Shown here piece by piece: positions 16,263-23,808 of a stretch of 40,629 bases of DNA; the stretch's first letter is position 1, and every line of letters starts with the position of its first letter. The stretch lies in assembly GCA_022794215.1 (NCBI GenBank), contig JAAWEH010000011.1, forward strand, positions 1 through 40,629. The letters run 5' to 3'. The translations under genes and the position numbers were made by a program. Origin of the DNA: Oscillospiraceae bacterium (GTDB lineage Bacteria; Bacillota; Clostridia; Oscillospirales; Oscillospiraceae). The notes under the pieces were generated by a model, which was not told the origin of the DNA, ran no database searches, and was given only the letters and a program-made list of their open reading frames with translations.

Positions 16263-17933
16263 ATGAAAAAACAATTCAGTAAACTCGCAATCTCCACCCT
16301 GGTGGCTTCTTTGGCCCTGGGCAATGTCAGCGCTCTGGCCTGCACCGGCGCCTATGTGGGCAAAGCCGTCAGCGCTGACGGCACCGCCATTATCGCTCGA
16401 AGCGAGGACATCAGCCCCTCGGATTATGATAAGCTCCACACCGTAGTCCCCGCCTCCCACGAGGCCGGACGCACTCTGGACGATATTAACGGCTTCTCCT
16501 ACCCCCTTCCCGAGCACACCTATAAATATACACAGATGGAGGACTACGCCTCCGCCGGCGACGGGCTCTACGCCGCCGTCTGTGTCAACGAGATGGGAGT
16601 GGCCATCACCGGCACCGTGTCCGCCTCGGGCTGTGATGAGTGGAAGGCCGCCGATCCCACCGTCAAGACCGGACTGAGGGAGGCCGTCCTCCCCGCCCTG
16701 GCCGCCGCCACTTCCGCCACCGCCAAGGAGGCGGTGGATACCCTGGCCGCCGTGGTGGACCAGTACGGCTCCGCCGAGGGCAACATCATCCTGGTGGCCG
16801 ACCAGAGTGAGGCCTGGATCATGGAGTTCTACGGCGGCTATCAGTATGCCGCCATGAAGCTTCCCGAGGACAAGGTGGCCGTCTTTGGCAACCACTTCAT
16901 GCTGGGCGCCGCCGATCCGGCCGACACTGAGAATTTTGTCCTCTCCGCCGGACTCCTGGACACCATCGAGGCCGCCGGTCTTACCGTGAAGGACGCCGAG
17001 GGCAAGGTTCTGCTGGCCCAGTCGGTCTGCGGGGGCAAGCGCTCCGAGGGCAACAACCTGCGGAACTGGGGCGGTATGCACATCCTGGCCCCCTCCCTGG
17101 CCGGGGACACCTTTGAGGCCGACACCTTCTATCCCCTGCTCTACACCCCCGACGAGAAGGTGGACGTGCAGGACGTGATGGCCGTGTTCCGCACCCGGTA
17201 TGAGGGCACCGCCTACGACCTGAACCTGGAGGGGCAGGAGGGCAACCGGGCCATCGCCGTCTCCACCACCCCCGACACCCACATTGTCCAGCTCTTTGAC
17301 GATATGCCCGCAGACTGCGCGGCCCTGACCTGGCTGGCTCTGGGCGGCGGCGAGCACAGCGTGTTCATCCCCGAGTTCTCCGCCGTCACCCAGCTTCCCG
17401 AGGCCTTCTACAAGGACTCCCCCACTTACAGCGAGGGCAGCGCCTACTGGGCCTTCAAGAAGATCTGCGCCCTGGCCGACCAGGACCGGGCCCTCTATAA
17501 CCCCGGCGTCCAGGCTTACTGGGAGCTGCAGGAGAACTCCCTGGTGGCCCAGATGGCCCAGGAGAAGGAGGCCATCAAGGCCCTGGCAGAGACCGATCCC
17601 CAGGCCGTGGCCGACCACGCCAACCAGCTCTCTGCCAGCATCCTGGCCGACCTGATGGACAAGTCCGATGTGCTCTTTGAAGAGCTCATCACCTCCGCCA
17701 CCCACAACGCCGCCCCCGGCCGGCGGGGCCCCAAGGCCTTTGTGCCCAGCAACTTTGTCTCCCTCCGCTCCGCTGCCGAGGCCAAGGGCTACACCGTCAC
17801 CTGGGACGCCGAGGCCGGCGCCGTGGCCCTGGCGAAAGACGGCCAGACCCAAACCGTTTCCTTTGACGATTCCACCGTCTTTGTCATCGACGGGGCGACC
17901 TATGTCCCCACCGACTTTGTGGAAGGGCTGTAA
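16263..17933 (+). CDS. Exported C69 family dipeptidase with C-terminal stalk-like domain
   Basis: 556 residues. The start at 16263 gives a clear signal peptide (MKKQFSKLAIS onward, ending SALA) and then Cys27 in CTGAYVGKAVSADG. In peptidase family C69 (PepD type) this N-terminal Cys is the nucleophile of an Ntn hydrolase. IIARSEDISPSDYDK and the long C69 body (to about 500) follow, with NRAIAVSTTPDTH and MPADCAALTWLALGG-type motifs near 320-360. The last 50 residues (KGYTVTWDAEAGAVALAKDG and what follows, ending in YVPTDFVEGL) look like the copper-amine-oxidase-like stalk domain of wall proteins. It probably degrades dipeptides outside the membrane. It is transcribed alone and followed by a strong terminator. 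Confidence 0.9.
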   Translation: MKKQFSKLAISTLVASLALGNVSALACTGAYVGKAVSADGTAIIARSEDISPSDYDKLHTVVPASHEAGRTLDDINGFSYPLPEHTYKYTQMEDYASAGDGLYAAVCVNEMGVAITGTVSASGCDEWKAADPTVKTGLREAVLPALAAATSATAKEAVDTLAAVVDQYGSAEGNIILVADQSEAWIMEFYGGYQYAAMKLPEDKVAVFGNHFMLGAADPADTENFVLSAGLLDTIEAAGLTVKDAEGKVLLAQSVCGGKRSEGNNLRNWGGMHILAPSLAGDTFEADTFYPLLYTPDEKVDVQDVMAVFRTRYEGTAYDLNLEGQEGNRAIAVSTTPDTHIVQLFDDMPADCAALTWLALGGGEHSVFIPEFSAVTQLPEAFYKDSPTYSEGSAYWAFKKICALADQDRALYNPGVQAYWELQENSLVAQMAQEKEAIKALAETDPQAVADHANQLSASILADLMDKSDVLFEELITSATHNAAPGRRGPKAFVPSNFVSLRSAAEAKGYTVTWDAEAGAVALAKDGQTQTVSFDDSTVFVIDGATYVPTDFVEGL

Positions 17934-17943
17934 AAACACATTC

Positions 17944-17985
17944 AAAACGTCCGCATGCCATAAGGCGTGCGGACGTTTTTTCTCT
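17944..17985 (+). terminator. Terminator of the C69 dipeptidase
   Basis: AAAACGTCCGCATGCC pairs with GGCGTGCGGACGTTTT (one wobble) around ATAA and is followed by T. From here to 18140 no gene is seen. Confidence 0.85.
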
Positions 17986-18140
17986 TTTGAAACCCAAATT
18001 GTCTTTTCTGTCGTATGAGGACAAGCCCTTGAAGAATACCGCCCATGCCCCAACGCTGAACTCCATCCCTAAGCTCCGCCGGGGACACGGCCGGGGGGGG
18101 TTAACCCATCCGTCAACCCGAAACAGGTGATCTTCCATGC

Positions 18141-18731
18141 TCACCAGCTTCTCTCGTTCCCCCTCCGCTCTTCGCACCGCTCCATCAGGGTCTGGGCCAG
18201 CTCCCCCCGGCTCAGGCCCTGATCCGGAGCTGTAAAGGCGGTTCCCCGGAAGGCCTCTACCTCCTCTCCGCCCCAATACCGGTCCAGGATCTGCTCCAAC
18301 TGCCCCCCGGTGATAGGCTCCTGGGGCCGGAAGGCGCCGTCCCCAAAGCCCAGCAAAAGACCGGTCTCCTGCCCCCAGGCCACCGCATCGGTATAGTACC
18401 AGCCGGAAGGCACGTCGATAAAATTGCTCTGTCCCAAGGGGGCGGGCTCTCCTGCCAGCCGCCAGACCATGGTGGCCGCCATGGCCCGGGTGGCGGGAAG
18501 TTCTCCGCCAAATTGTCTTTCGGTCAGCCCCTGGATCAGTCCCCGGCGATAGCCGTACCGGGCCCCGTCGTACCACCGCTGGCCAAAGGATACGTCCTCA
18601 AAGGGCTCCTCGGCAGGAAGGGCCTGGGGTACGGGCGCTACCTCGGGCATCACTGCAAGGCTTTGATGGCTTTTCCCCACTGCGAAACACAGCATAACGG
18701 CCAGCACTGGCCGCCAGATCCCAGTCTTCAT
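18141..18731 (-). CDS. Exported protein with S-layer homology (SLH) repeats
   Basis: 196 residues. A signal-like hydrophobic stretch spans about 7-25. Two SLH units are clear: FEDVSFGQRWYDGARYGYRR to about residue 93, and FIDVPSGWYYTDAVAWGQE with GFGDGAFRPQEPITGGQLEQ. A third is shortened (LSRGELAQTLMERC). SLH triplets bind pyruvylated secondary wall polymers, so this protein is held at the wall, but it has no other domain that would show a catalytic job. AAGGGGG lies before the ATG. It ends with a charged tail (RRGNERSW) and is convergent with the dipeptidase gene. It might be an anchor subunit or a small sporulation surface protein. Confidence 0.85.
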   Translation of the reverse strand: MKTGIWRPVLAVMLCFAVGKSHQSLAVMPEVAPVPQALPAEEPFEDVSFGQRWYDGARYGYRRGLIQGLTERQFGGELPATRAMAATMVWRLAGEPAPLGQSNFIDVPSGWYYTDAVAWGQETGLLLGFGDGAFRPQEPITGGQLEQILDRYWGGEEVEAFRGTAFTAPDQGLSRGELAQTLMERCEERRGNERSW

Positions 18732-18790
18732 TTTCTTCGCCCCCTTTGCCTCCTATTTTTCCCATCTCAGGGAAAATCTACACCCAGCCC

Positions 18791-18819
18791 TTGCTATTTC
18801 TTCCCGAGAGCCTTATAAT
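18791..18819 (+). promoter_or_regulatory. Promoter of asnA
   Basis: TTGCTA and a perfect TATAAT are separated by 17 bases, about 33 bases before the start codon. Confidence 0.7.
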
Positions 18820-18852
18820 GGGGAGCATCCAAAGCAAAAGGAGCCGATGACC

Positions 18853-19866
18853 ATGTTGAAAACTGTTATTCCCCAGGGGTATGCCCCCTCTTTGAACCTG
18901 TACGACACCCAAAAGGCCATCGGTCTTCTCAAGCGGGTCTTTGAGGACACTCTGGCCGGCAACCTGAACCTGCGCCGGGTCTCCGCCCCCCTCTTTGTCC
19001 AGGCGGCCACCGGCCTGAACGATGACCTCAACGGCGTGGAGCGGCCCGTCTCCTTTGACGTACCCTGTGCCAAGGCCGACGCCCAGGTGGTTCACTCCCT
19101 GGCCAAGTGGAAGCGCATGGCCCTCTACCGCTACCACTTCTCGGTGGGGGAGGGCCTCTACACCGACATGAACGCCATCCGCCGGGATGAGGAGCTGGAC
19201 AACCTCCACTCGGTCTATGTGGATCAGTGGGACTGGGAGAAGGTCATCGCCCCCCGGGATCGGAACGAGGACTACCTCCGCCGCACCGTGGAAGCCATTG
19301 CCGAGGCCATCCGGGAGACCCAGGCGACCCTCCAGTCCGCCTTCCCGATCCTTCACAAGCTGCCCAAGGTGGCCGACGAGGTCAGCTTCGTCACCGCTCT
19401 GGAGCTGGAGGAGAAGTGGCCCGACAAGACCCCCAAGGAGCGGGAGAACCTGTGGGTGAAGGAACACCCCCTCACCTTCCTCATGGGCATCGGCGGGGCG
19501 CTGAAATCGGGCAAACCCCACGACGGCCGGGCCCCCGACTACGACGACTGGAGCCTGAACGGAGATATCCTGGTGTGGAACAGCGTATTGGAAAGCGCCT
19601 TTGAGCTGAGCTCCATGGGCATCCGGGTGGATCCCGCGGCCATGGATCGGCAGCTGACCATCTCCGGCCACGACGAGCGGCGGAACCTGGAGTTCCACAA
19701 GCTGCTGCTGGAGGGCAAGCTGCCCCTCACCATCGGCGGCGGCATCGGTCAGTCCCGGCTGTGCATGTACCTGCTGGGCCGGGCCCACATCGGCGAAGTC
19801 CAGGCGGGTATCTGGGATCCTGATACCATCGAGACCTGTGAGGGAGCAGGAGTCATTTTGCTCTAA
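18853..19866 (+). CDS. asnA: Aspartate-ammonia ligase (asparagine synthetase A)
   Basis: 337 residues from the ATG at 18853, chosen over the ATG at 18847 because AAAAGGAG is nine bases from the former and only three from the latter. AsnA makes asparagine from aspartate, ammonia and ATP through an aspartyl-adenylate, and is related to class II aminoacyl-tRNA synthetases. Family marks include RRVSAPLFV, GLNDDLNGVERPV, AKWKRMALYRY, DQWDWEKVI and the C-terminal GGGIGQSRLCMYLL (motif 3-like ATP site). The length is normal for the family. It stands alone behind its own promoter. Confidence 0.97.
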   Translation: MLKTVIPQGYAPSLNLYDTQKAIGLLKRVFEDTLAGNLNLRRVSAPLFVQAATGLNDDLNGVERPVSFDVPCAKADAQVVHSLAKWKRMALYRYHFSVGEGLYTDMNAIRRDEELDNLHSVYVDQWDWEKVIAPRDRNEDYLRRTVEAIAEAIRETQATLQSAFPILHKLPKVADEVSFVTALELEEKWPDKTPKERENLWVKEHPLTFLMGIGGALKSGKPHDGRAPDYDDWSLNGDILVWNSVLESAFELSSMGIRVDPAAMDRQLTISGHDERRNLEFHKLLLEGKLPLTIGGGIGQSRLCMYLLGRAHIGEVQAGIWDPDTIETCEGAGVILL

Positions 19867-19986
19867 CAGGGCAGATTTCCTCCCTGTATTTTTAAAGAGA
19901 CCGCCCTTTGCTTTTTCCTTCTTTTTCCATTCTTCTTAAACTTATTTTTAGGTTTTCGTATAACGCTAAATATATTGAAGTCTTAC

Positions 19987-20021
19987 AAGGAAAGCCTCCC
20001 ATGGCGTGGGAGGCTTTCCTT
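19987..20021. other. Perfect 15-bp inverted repeat downstream of asnA
   Basis: Arms AAGGAAAGCCTCCCA (19987-20001) and TGGGAGGCTTTCCTT (20007-20021) around TGGCG are exact complements. There is no T run directly after it, so it is a strong RNA stem of uncertain role, perhaps a 3' end of asnA mRNA. The rest of 19867-20179 holds only the next promoter and leader. Confidence 0.6.
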
Positions 20022-20044
20022 GTCGTCTGAGCGCCCCCGCCCTC

Positions 20045-20073
20045 TTGTCTTCCCTTTAAGGCTTTGATATACT
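20045..20073 (+). promoter_or_regulatory. Promoter of the FMN/FAD reductase gene
   Basis: TTGTCT and TATACT are separated by 17 bases. The leader is about 100 bases and ends in AAAAGGAGG nine bases before the ATG. Confidence 0.6.
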
Positions 20074-20179
20074 GGATATGTTTCCCGTCGGCGGGGGCTT
20101 GCCCCAACGTCTGCTCCTTTCCCTTCCGACGCGGGGTTCGGCATTCGGGATCCATCATTACAAAAGGAGGACGTTATTT

Positions 20180-22012
20180 ATGAAAGGCATGAAGAAACAT
20201 ACGGCCCGGCTTTTGGCCCTGCTGACCGGCCTTTCCCTGCTGGCCAGCTGCGCAGGGAAGCCCCAGGGTGAAAATCCCCAGCCCAGCCAGTCCGCTCCCG
20301 AGGTCTTTACCGGCGTAGGCACCGGCATGGGCGGCGACGTGCCCGTCACCGTCACGGTGGAGGGCGGCAAGATCACCAAGATCGAGGTGGGCGAGCACAA
20401 GGAGACCCCCGGCATCTCCGACCCCGCCATTGAGAAGATCCCCCAGGCCATTATCGACGCTCAGAGCACCCAGGTGGATGTGGTCGCCGGCGCCACCATC
20501 ACTTCCAAGGCCATTATGGAGGCCGTGGACAAGGCCCTTAATGGCGACAGCGGCGACAGCGCCGCCGCCCAGCTTCCCTTTGATAAGCCCGACGTTATCG
20601 TGGTAGGCGCCGGTATTGCCGGCCTTTCCGCCAGCGTGAAGGCTGCCGAGCTGGGCGCCAACGTGCTGGTTCTGGAGCAGGCGGCCCGGGTGGGCGGTTC
20701 CGGCAACCTGGCCGGCGGCTCCATTGTGGGCACCAACACCAAGATCGAAGCGGAAAACGGTCTGGAGGACAGCCCCGAACTGCTGTACGCCGACTTTGAG
20801 CGGCTGGGCGGCGAGGGCAACTTTAACCCGGAAACCGCCAGAACCTTCGCTGAAAACTGCGGCCGGGCCATCGACTGGCTGGACGAGGTCATCGGCGTAG
20901 ACTTCGGCCTGCGAACTCCCACCTACGGCTCCTACGAGCCCCTGAACGTGCCCCGGGTACACTATGCAGTGCCTGAGAGCGGCGTGGTGGAGGATTCCAG
21001 CGGCAAGGGCGCTTCCGGCTTTGTCAAGGCCCTTATGGGCAAGCTGGATGAGTACATCACCGCCGGCAGCGCCTGCCTGCTGCTGAAGACCGAGGCCACC
21101 GACATCGTGCTGGACAACAATGTGATCACCGGCGTGGTGGCCAAAAGCGAGGATGGAACCGAGGTCACCTACACCGCCCCTTCCATTATCATCGCCACCG
21201 GCGGCTACGGCCACAATGAGGATTGGCTCAAGGAGTACAACTTTACCAACGTGGCCACCTCCGCCCCCGCCACCGCCAACGGCTCCGGCTATGACTTTGC
21301 GCGGAAGGCCGGCGCCGCTTTCGACGGCATGGATTTCTGCACCGCTTACGGCGGCTGCATTCCTGTCACCGGTTTTGACAAGAGCCTGACCATCAACACC
21401 TATACCTTCAAGGACGCCATCTGGGTGGATCTCAACGGCGAGCGCTTTGCCGACGAGACCACTGCCGACTCCAAGGTGAAGTCCGACTCCTGGACGCAGG
21501 TAAAGGACAATGTGGTCTTCTCCGTCTTCCCCGCCAGCGCCAAAACCGAGGACAACTCCCCCCTGCTGGGCGGCGACTGGGCCAAGCTGGAAGAGCTGGC
21601 CACCGAGGGCAAGTATGTTTTCAAGGCCGATACCGTTGAGGAGCTGGCTGCCCTGGCCGGCATCGACGCCGCCGGCCTCACCGCCACGGTAGAGCAGTAC
21701 AATAAGGACTGCGCCGCCGGCAAGGACAGCGCCTTTGGACGCACCGCCGCCCTCACCACTCTGGACGGCCCCCTCTACGCTGTGTACACCATCCCCTACG
21801 TGCTCATCACCTCCGGCGGCCCCCGCATCAACGCCAACGCCCAGATGGTTCGGGAGGACGGCAGCGTCATCGAGGGCGCTTATCTGGCCGGCGAGATCAT
21901 CGGCATGGGCAACGTCTGCGGTCACACCACCATCGGCGGCATCGGCCACGGCAACTGCGCCACCTGGGGCATCATTGCCGCGGAGAACGCCGTCGCCAGA
22001 GCCAAGGGCTGA
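20180..22012 (+). CDS. Lipoprotein FMN-binding, FAD-dependent reductase of the fumarate reductase fold, unknown substrate
   Basis: 610 residues. The start is at 20180, behind AAAAGGAGG. A lipoprotein signal ends LLASC, so the protein is tethered outside the membrane. An FMN-binding domain (about 40-120) carries AGATITSKA, the covalent flavin-Thr site. A flavocytochrome c-type FAD domain follows, with VGAGIAGLSAS, LEQAARVGGSG and IIIATGGYG, and C-terminal YLAGEIIGMGNVCGH. It is the kind of reductase that passes electrons from FMN to FAD to an organic acceptor in anaerobic respiration. Positions that hold the fumarate-binding His and two Arg in Shewanella Fcc3 appear as ITSGG, GHTTIGG and DETTADSK, with none of those residues. 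The substrate is therefore probably not fumarate. There is no haem domain. Confidence 0.85.
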   Translation: MKGMKKHTARLLALLTGLSLLASCAGKPQGENPQPSQSAPEVFTGVGTGMGGDVPVTVTVEGGKITKIEVGEHKETPGISDPAIEKIPQAIIDAQSTQVDVVAGATITSKAIMEAVDKALNGDSGDSAAAQLPFDKPDVIVVGAGIAGLSASVKAAELGANVLVLEQAARVGGSGNLAGGSIVGTNTKIEAENGLEDSPELLYADFERLGGEGNFNPETARTFAENCGRAIDWLDEVIGVDFGLRTPTYGSYEPLNVPRVHYAVPESGVVEDSSGKGASGFVKALMGKLDEYITAGSACLLLKTEATDIVLDNNVITGVVAKSEDGTEVTYTAPSIIIATGGYGHNEDWLKEYNFTNVATSAPATANGSGYDFARKAGAAFDGMDFCTAYGGCIPVTGFDKSLTINTYTFKDAIWVDLNGERFADETTADSKVKSDSWTQVKDNVVFSVFPASAKTEDNSPLLGGDWAKLEELATEGKYVFKADTVEELAALAGIDAAGLTATVEQYNKDCAAGKDSAFGRTAALTTLDGPLYAVYTIPYVLITSGGPRINANAQMVREDGSVIEGAYLAGEIIGMGNVCGHTTIGGIGHGNCATWGIIAAENAVARAKG

Positions 22013-22060
22013 TTTTCGGGTGTTTCCTGAAAAATATAAAAACGAAGGCCTATACCACAA

Positions 22061-22095
22061 AAAGGGAACCGCTTCGGCGGTTCCCTTTTTTATTT
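22061..22095. terminator. Bidirectional terminator with UUCG loop
   Basis: AAAGGGAACCGC (22061-22072) pairs with GCGGTTCCCTTT (22077-22088) around TTCG, with T tracts on both sides. It separates the reductase gene from the minus-strand HTH gene. Confidence 0.9.
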
Positions 22096-22482
22096 TCTAT
22101 TTTTTCTGGCCTCTCTTTCCAGCTTGCAGATTCGGTTTATCAGTTCTCCGGCCGTCACAAAATCCGGATCTTCCCGCACCTGCTCCCACTCACTTTTTCT
22201 GCTCCAGCTGTCCTTCATTTTCCAATGCTGGAAAAGGTATAATATCCGCCGAAGCATGACAATTTCTCCCACGGATATCTCCAGTGAGACGATTTTCTGA
22301 TTTTGCTCCTCCCGCATCATACGGGCCCGCTCCAAACGCCGGCTTCGCTGCGCTCTATGATAGATATTTGCGGCTTGGCCAGCAGAGATCTGATACCGCT
22401 CCCCAATGGCCCGAAATGTCATCTGCTCCCTCTCCCGAAGATCCACAATTTCCTGTTCTCTTTGCGTCAGTTGTTCACTCAT
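22090..22482 (-). CDS. Helix-turn-helix protein, sigma-70 region 4-like
   Basis: 130 residues. The N-terminal third (LTQREQEIVDLREREQM, then TFRAIGERYQISAGQAAN) is a sigma region 4 or LuxR-type helix-turn-helix, with a basic helix RRLERARMM after it. The second half is amphipathic and has no domain I can name. There is no region 2, so it cannot act as a full sigma factor; it is more likely a regulator or anti-sigma-style partner. It is divergent from the XRE gene and shares operators with it. Its base composition is AT-richer than the flanking genes. GAGAGGGG lies about 11 bases before the ATG. Confidence 0.65.
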   Translation of the reverse strand: MSEQLTQREQEIVDLREREQMTFRAIGERYQISAGQAANIYHRAQRSRRLERARMMREEQNQKIVSLEISVGEIVMLRRILYLFQHWKMKDSWSRKSEWEQVREDPDFVTAGELINRICKLEREARKNRK

Positions 22483-22507
22483 TGTTAAAATACCCCTCTC
22501 ATTCGCA

Positions 22508-22577
22508 CCTTATAAGGAACTTCTTTCTTAAAAGATAGCACCTCATAAGGCGCATGTCAAGAAGAATCTTATAAGAT
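22508..22577. promoter_or_regulatory. Three CTTATAAG-type operators between divergent regulators
   Basis: Three palindromes share a core: CCTTATAAGG (22508-22517, perfect), CCTCATAAGG (22541-22550, one mismatch) and ATCTTATAAGAT (22566-22577, perfect 12-mer). The second lies in the spacer of the minus-strand promoter, the first in its leader, and the third just upstream of the plus-strand TATAAT. This is the layout of a repressor that controls both genes. The XRE protein is the natural candidate. Confidence 0.65.
22532..22560 (-). promoter_or_regulatory. Promoter of the sigma-region-4-like gene
   Basis: Minus-strand TTGACA (consensus) and TATCTT are separated by exactly 17 bases. The spacer contains the operator CCTTATGAGG read on this strand. 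Confidence 0.7.
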
Positions 22578-22582
22578 GCGTA

Positions 22583-22588
22583 TATAAT
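22583..22588 (+). promoter_or_regulatory. -10 box of the XRE gene
   Basis: A perfect TATAAT 32 bases before the start codon. No good -35 box is seen at the usual distance; the operator ATCTTATAAGAT occupies the spacer. Confidence 0.5.
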
Positions 22589-22619
22589 ACATTTATTCTT
22601 AGGAGAAGGGCTGAGAGCA

Positions 22620-22841
22620 ATGGAATACTATGAGAAATTAAAAGCAACCCGAGAGGATCAAAACAAAACCCAACAAGAGGTAGCCGATGCCCTTAAAACA
22701 ACCCGGCAACAAATTGGAAAATATGAAACCGGAAGCCAAATCATGACGATTGGACGCTTGAAAGAATTGTGCCAGTTTTACAATGTTTCCGCTGATTATA
22801 TTCTGGGACTACCCAAGGGGTTAGACTGGCCGAGAGAATAA
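22620..22841 (+). CDS. Small XRE-family repressor-like protein
   Basis: 73 residues, consisting of a single Cro/C1-type helix-turn-helix. The recognition part is TQQEVADALKTTRQQIGKYE, followed by SQIMTIGRLKELCQFYNVSADY. It has no effector domain, as in phage-like or SinR-like small repressors. AGGAG stands 14 bases before the ATG, which is long spacing. It lies in DNA clearly richer in A and T than dpaA or the reductase gene, is divergent from the sigma-region-4-like gene, and probably represses both through the shared operators. A strong terminator follows at once. Confidence 0.85.
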   Translation: MEYYEKLKATREDQNKTQQEVADALKTTRQQIGKYETGSQIMTIGRLKELCQFYNVSADYILGLPKGLDWPRE

Positions 22842-22851
22842 AACTGTTTTC

Positions 22852-22886
22852 AAAAAGCAGGACGCATTTGCGTCCTGCTTTTTTCA
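22852..22886 (+). terminator. Terminator of the XRE gene
   Basis: AAAAAGCAGGACGCA pairs with TGCGTCCTGCTTTTT across a minimal loop and is followed by T. Its T tract touches the -35 element of the dpaA promoter. Confidence 0.85.
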
Positions 22887-22913
22887 CCCTCTCCCCCTCC
22901 CCGGCATAGGATA
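22885..22913 (+). promoter_or_regulatory. Sigma-K-type promoter of dpaAB
   Basis: CACC, a 16-base spacer and CATAGGATA match the sigma-K consensus of Bacillus (AC, 16-17 bases, CATANNNTA). The site lies 30 bases before dpaA. In B. subtilis the homologous spoVF operon is transcribed by sigma-K in the mother cell. Confidence 0.7.
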
Positions 22914-22942
22914 GCCCAGCAATCAAACTGGAGGGAACGCCT

Positions 22943-23806
22943 ATGCGGGAACGTTTGAATTTCTGGGTCATCGGCGGAGACCCGCGGCAGTCCACACTGG
23001 CCAGGGCGCTCAGTGAAGACGGACACACCGTACATACCTACGCCCTGGAGCGGGGAGTGGACGCCGCGCTCTGGGCCGACAGTCTGGCCGGGGCTTCCGT
23101 GGCCGACTGTGTGATCCTGCCCCTGCCCGCCGCCGACGGGGAGTATATCAACGCCCCCCTCTCTTCCCAGCGGCCCAAAATTACCCAGGTGTTGGAGGCC
23201 CTGCGCCCCGGCCAGCTCCTCTGTGGCGGCATGATCTCCCCGGAGCTGCGGGCCCAGGGGGAGGAGCGGGGGCTCACCCTGGTAGATTATTTTTCCCGGG
23301 AGGAGCTGGCCATCGCCAACGCGGTGCCCACCTCTGAGGGGGCCATTCAGATCGCCATGGAGGAGCTGCCCATCACCCTCCACGGCTCCCGGGTGCTGGT
23401 CATCGGCAGCGGGCGGCTGGGAAAGGTTCTGGTTCAGCAGCTCAAGGGTCTGGGCGCCAATGTAAGCCTGGCCGCGCGGAAGTTTTCCGACCTGGCCTGG
23501 GCCCAAGTGTGGGGCTGCGGAGTAGAGCACTCCGACCAGCTTGACCACTGGCTGTGCGGTTACGACCTGGTGATCAACACCGTCCCCGCCCCCATCTTGG
23601 GCCGGGAGGAGCTGAGCGACCTGAAACCGGGCGCCCTGGTCATTGACCTGGCCTCCAAACCGGGGGGCGTGGACTTCTCCGCCGCCGCCGATCTTGGGGT
23701 CAAGGTCATCTGGGCCCTGTCTCTGCCCGGCAAGACCGCCCCCGTCACCGCGGGGCTGGCCGTCAAGTCCACCATCTACAACATATTGACCGAGTTAGGA
23801 GTATGA
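22943..23806 (+). CDS. dpaA: Dipicolinate synthase subunit A
   Basis: 287 residues. With DpaB it converts dihydrodipicolinate to dipicolinic acid, the main spore-core solute, in the mother cell. The N-terminal part begins FWVIGGDPRQSTLARAL, and an NAD(P)-binding fold is at about 150-180, VLVIGSGRLGKVLVQ. The C-terminal part has LVINTVPAPILGRE and LVIDLASKPGG, both typical of the family. Length is close to B. subtilis SpoVFA. GGAGG precedes the ATG. The gene overlaps the region of dpaB initiation. It gives the firmest evidence that the organism forms spores. Confidence 0.95.
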   Translation: MRERLNFWVIGGDPRQSTLARALSEDGHTVHTYALERGVDAALWADSLAGASVADCVILPLPAADGEYINAPLSSQRPKITQVLEALRPGQLLCGGMISPELRAQGEERGLTLVDYFSREELAIANAVPTSEGAIQIAMEELPITLHGSRVLVIGSGRLGKVLVQQLKGLGANVSLAARKFSDLAWAQVWGCGVEHSDQLDHWLCGYDLVINTVPAPILGREELSDLKPGALVIDLASKPGGVDFSAAADLGVKVIWALSLPGKTAPVTAGLAVKSTIYNILTELGV

Positions 23807-23808
23807 TT

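Noticed and set aside
16167-18053. Minus-strand open frame opposite the C69 dipeptidase
   Set aside because: Gly- and Val-rich antisense reading that also runs through the terminator and promoter of the real gene.
20174-22060. Minus-strand open frame opposite the flavin reductase
   Set aside because: Low-complexity Gly/Ala/Val reading without motifs, an artefact of the GC-rich third positions of the real gene.
23803-23808. dpaB start at 23803
   Set aside because: The ribosome site AGGAG is only one base from this ATG; the ATG at 23809 has seven-base spacing.
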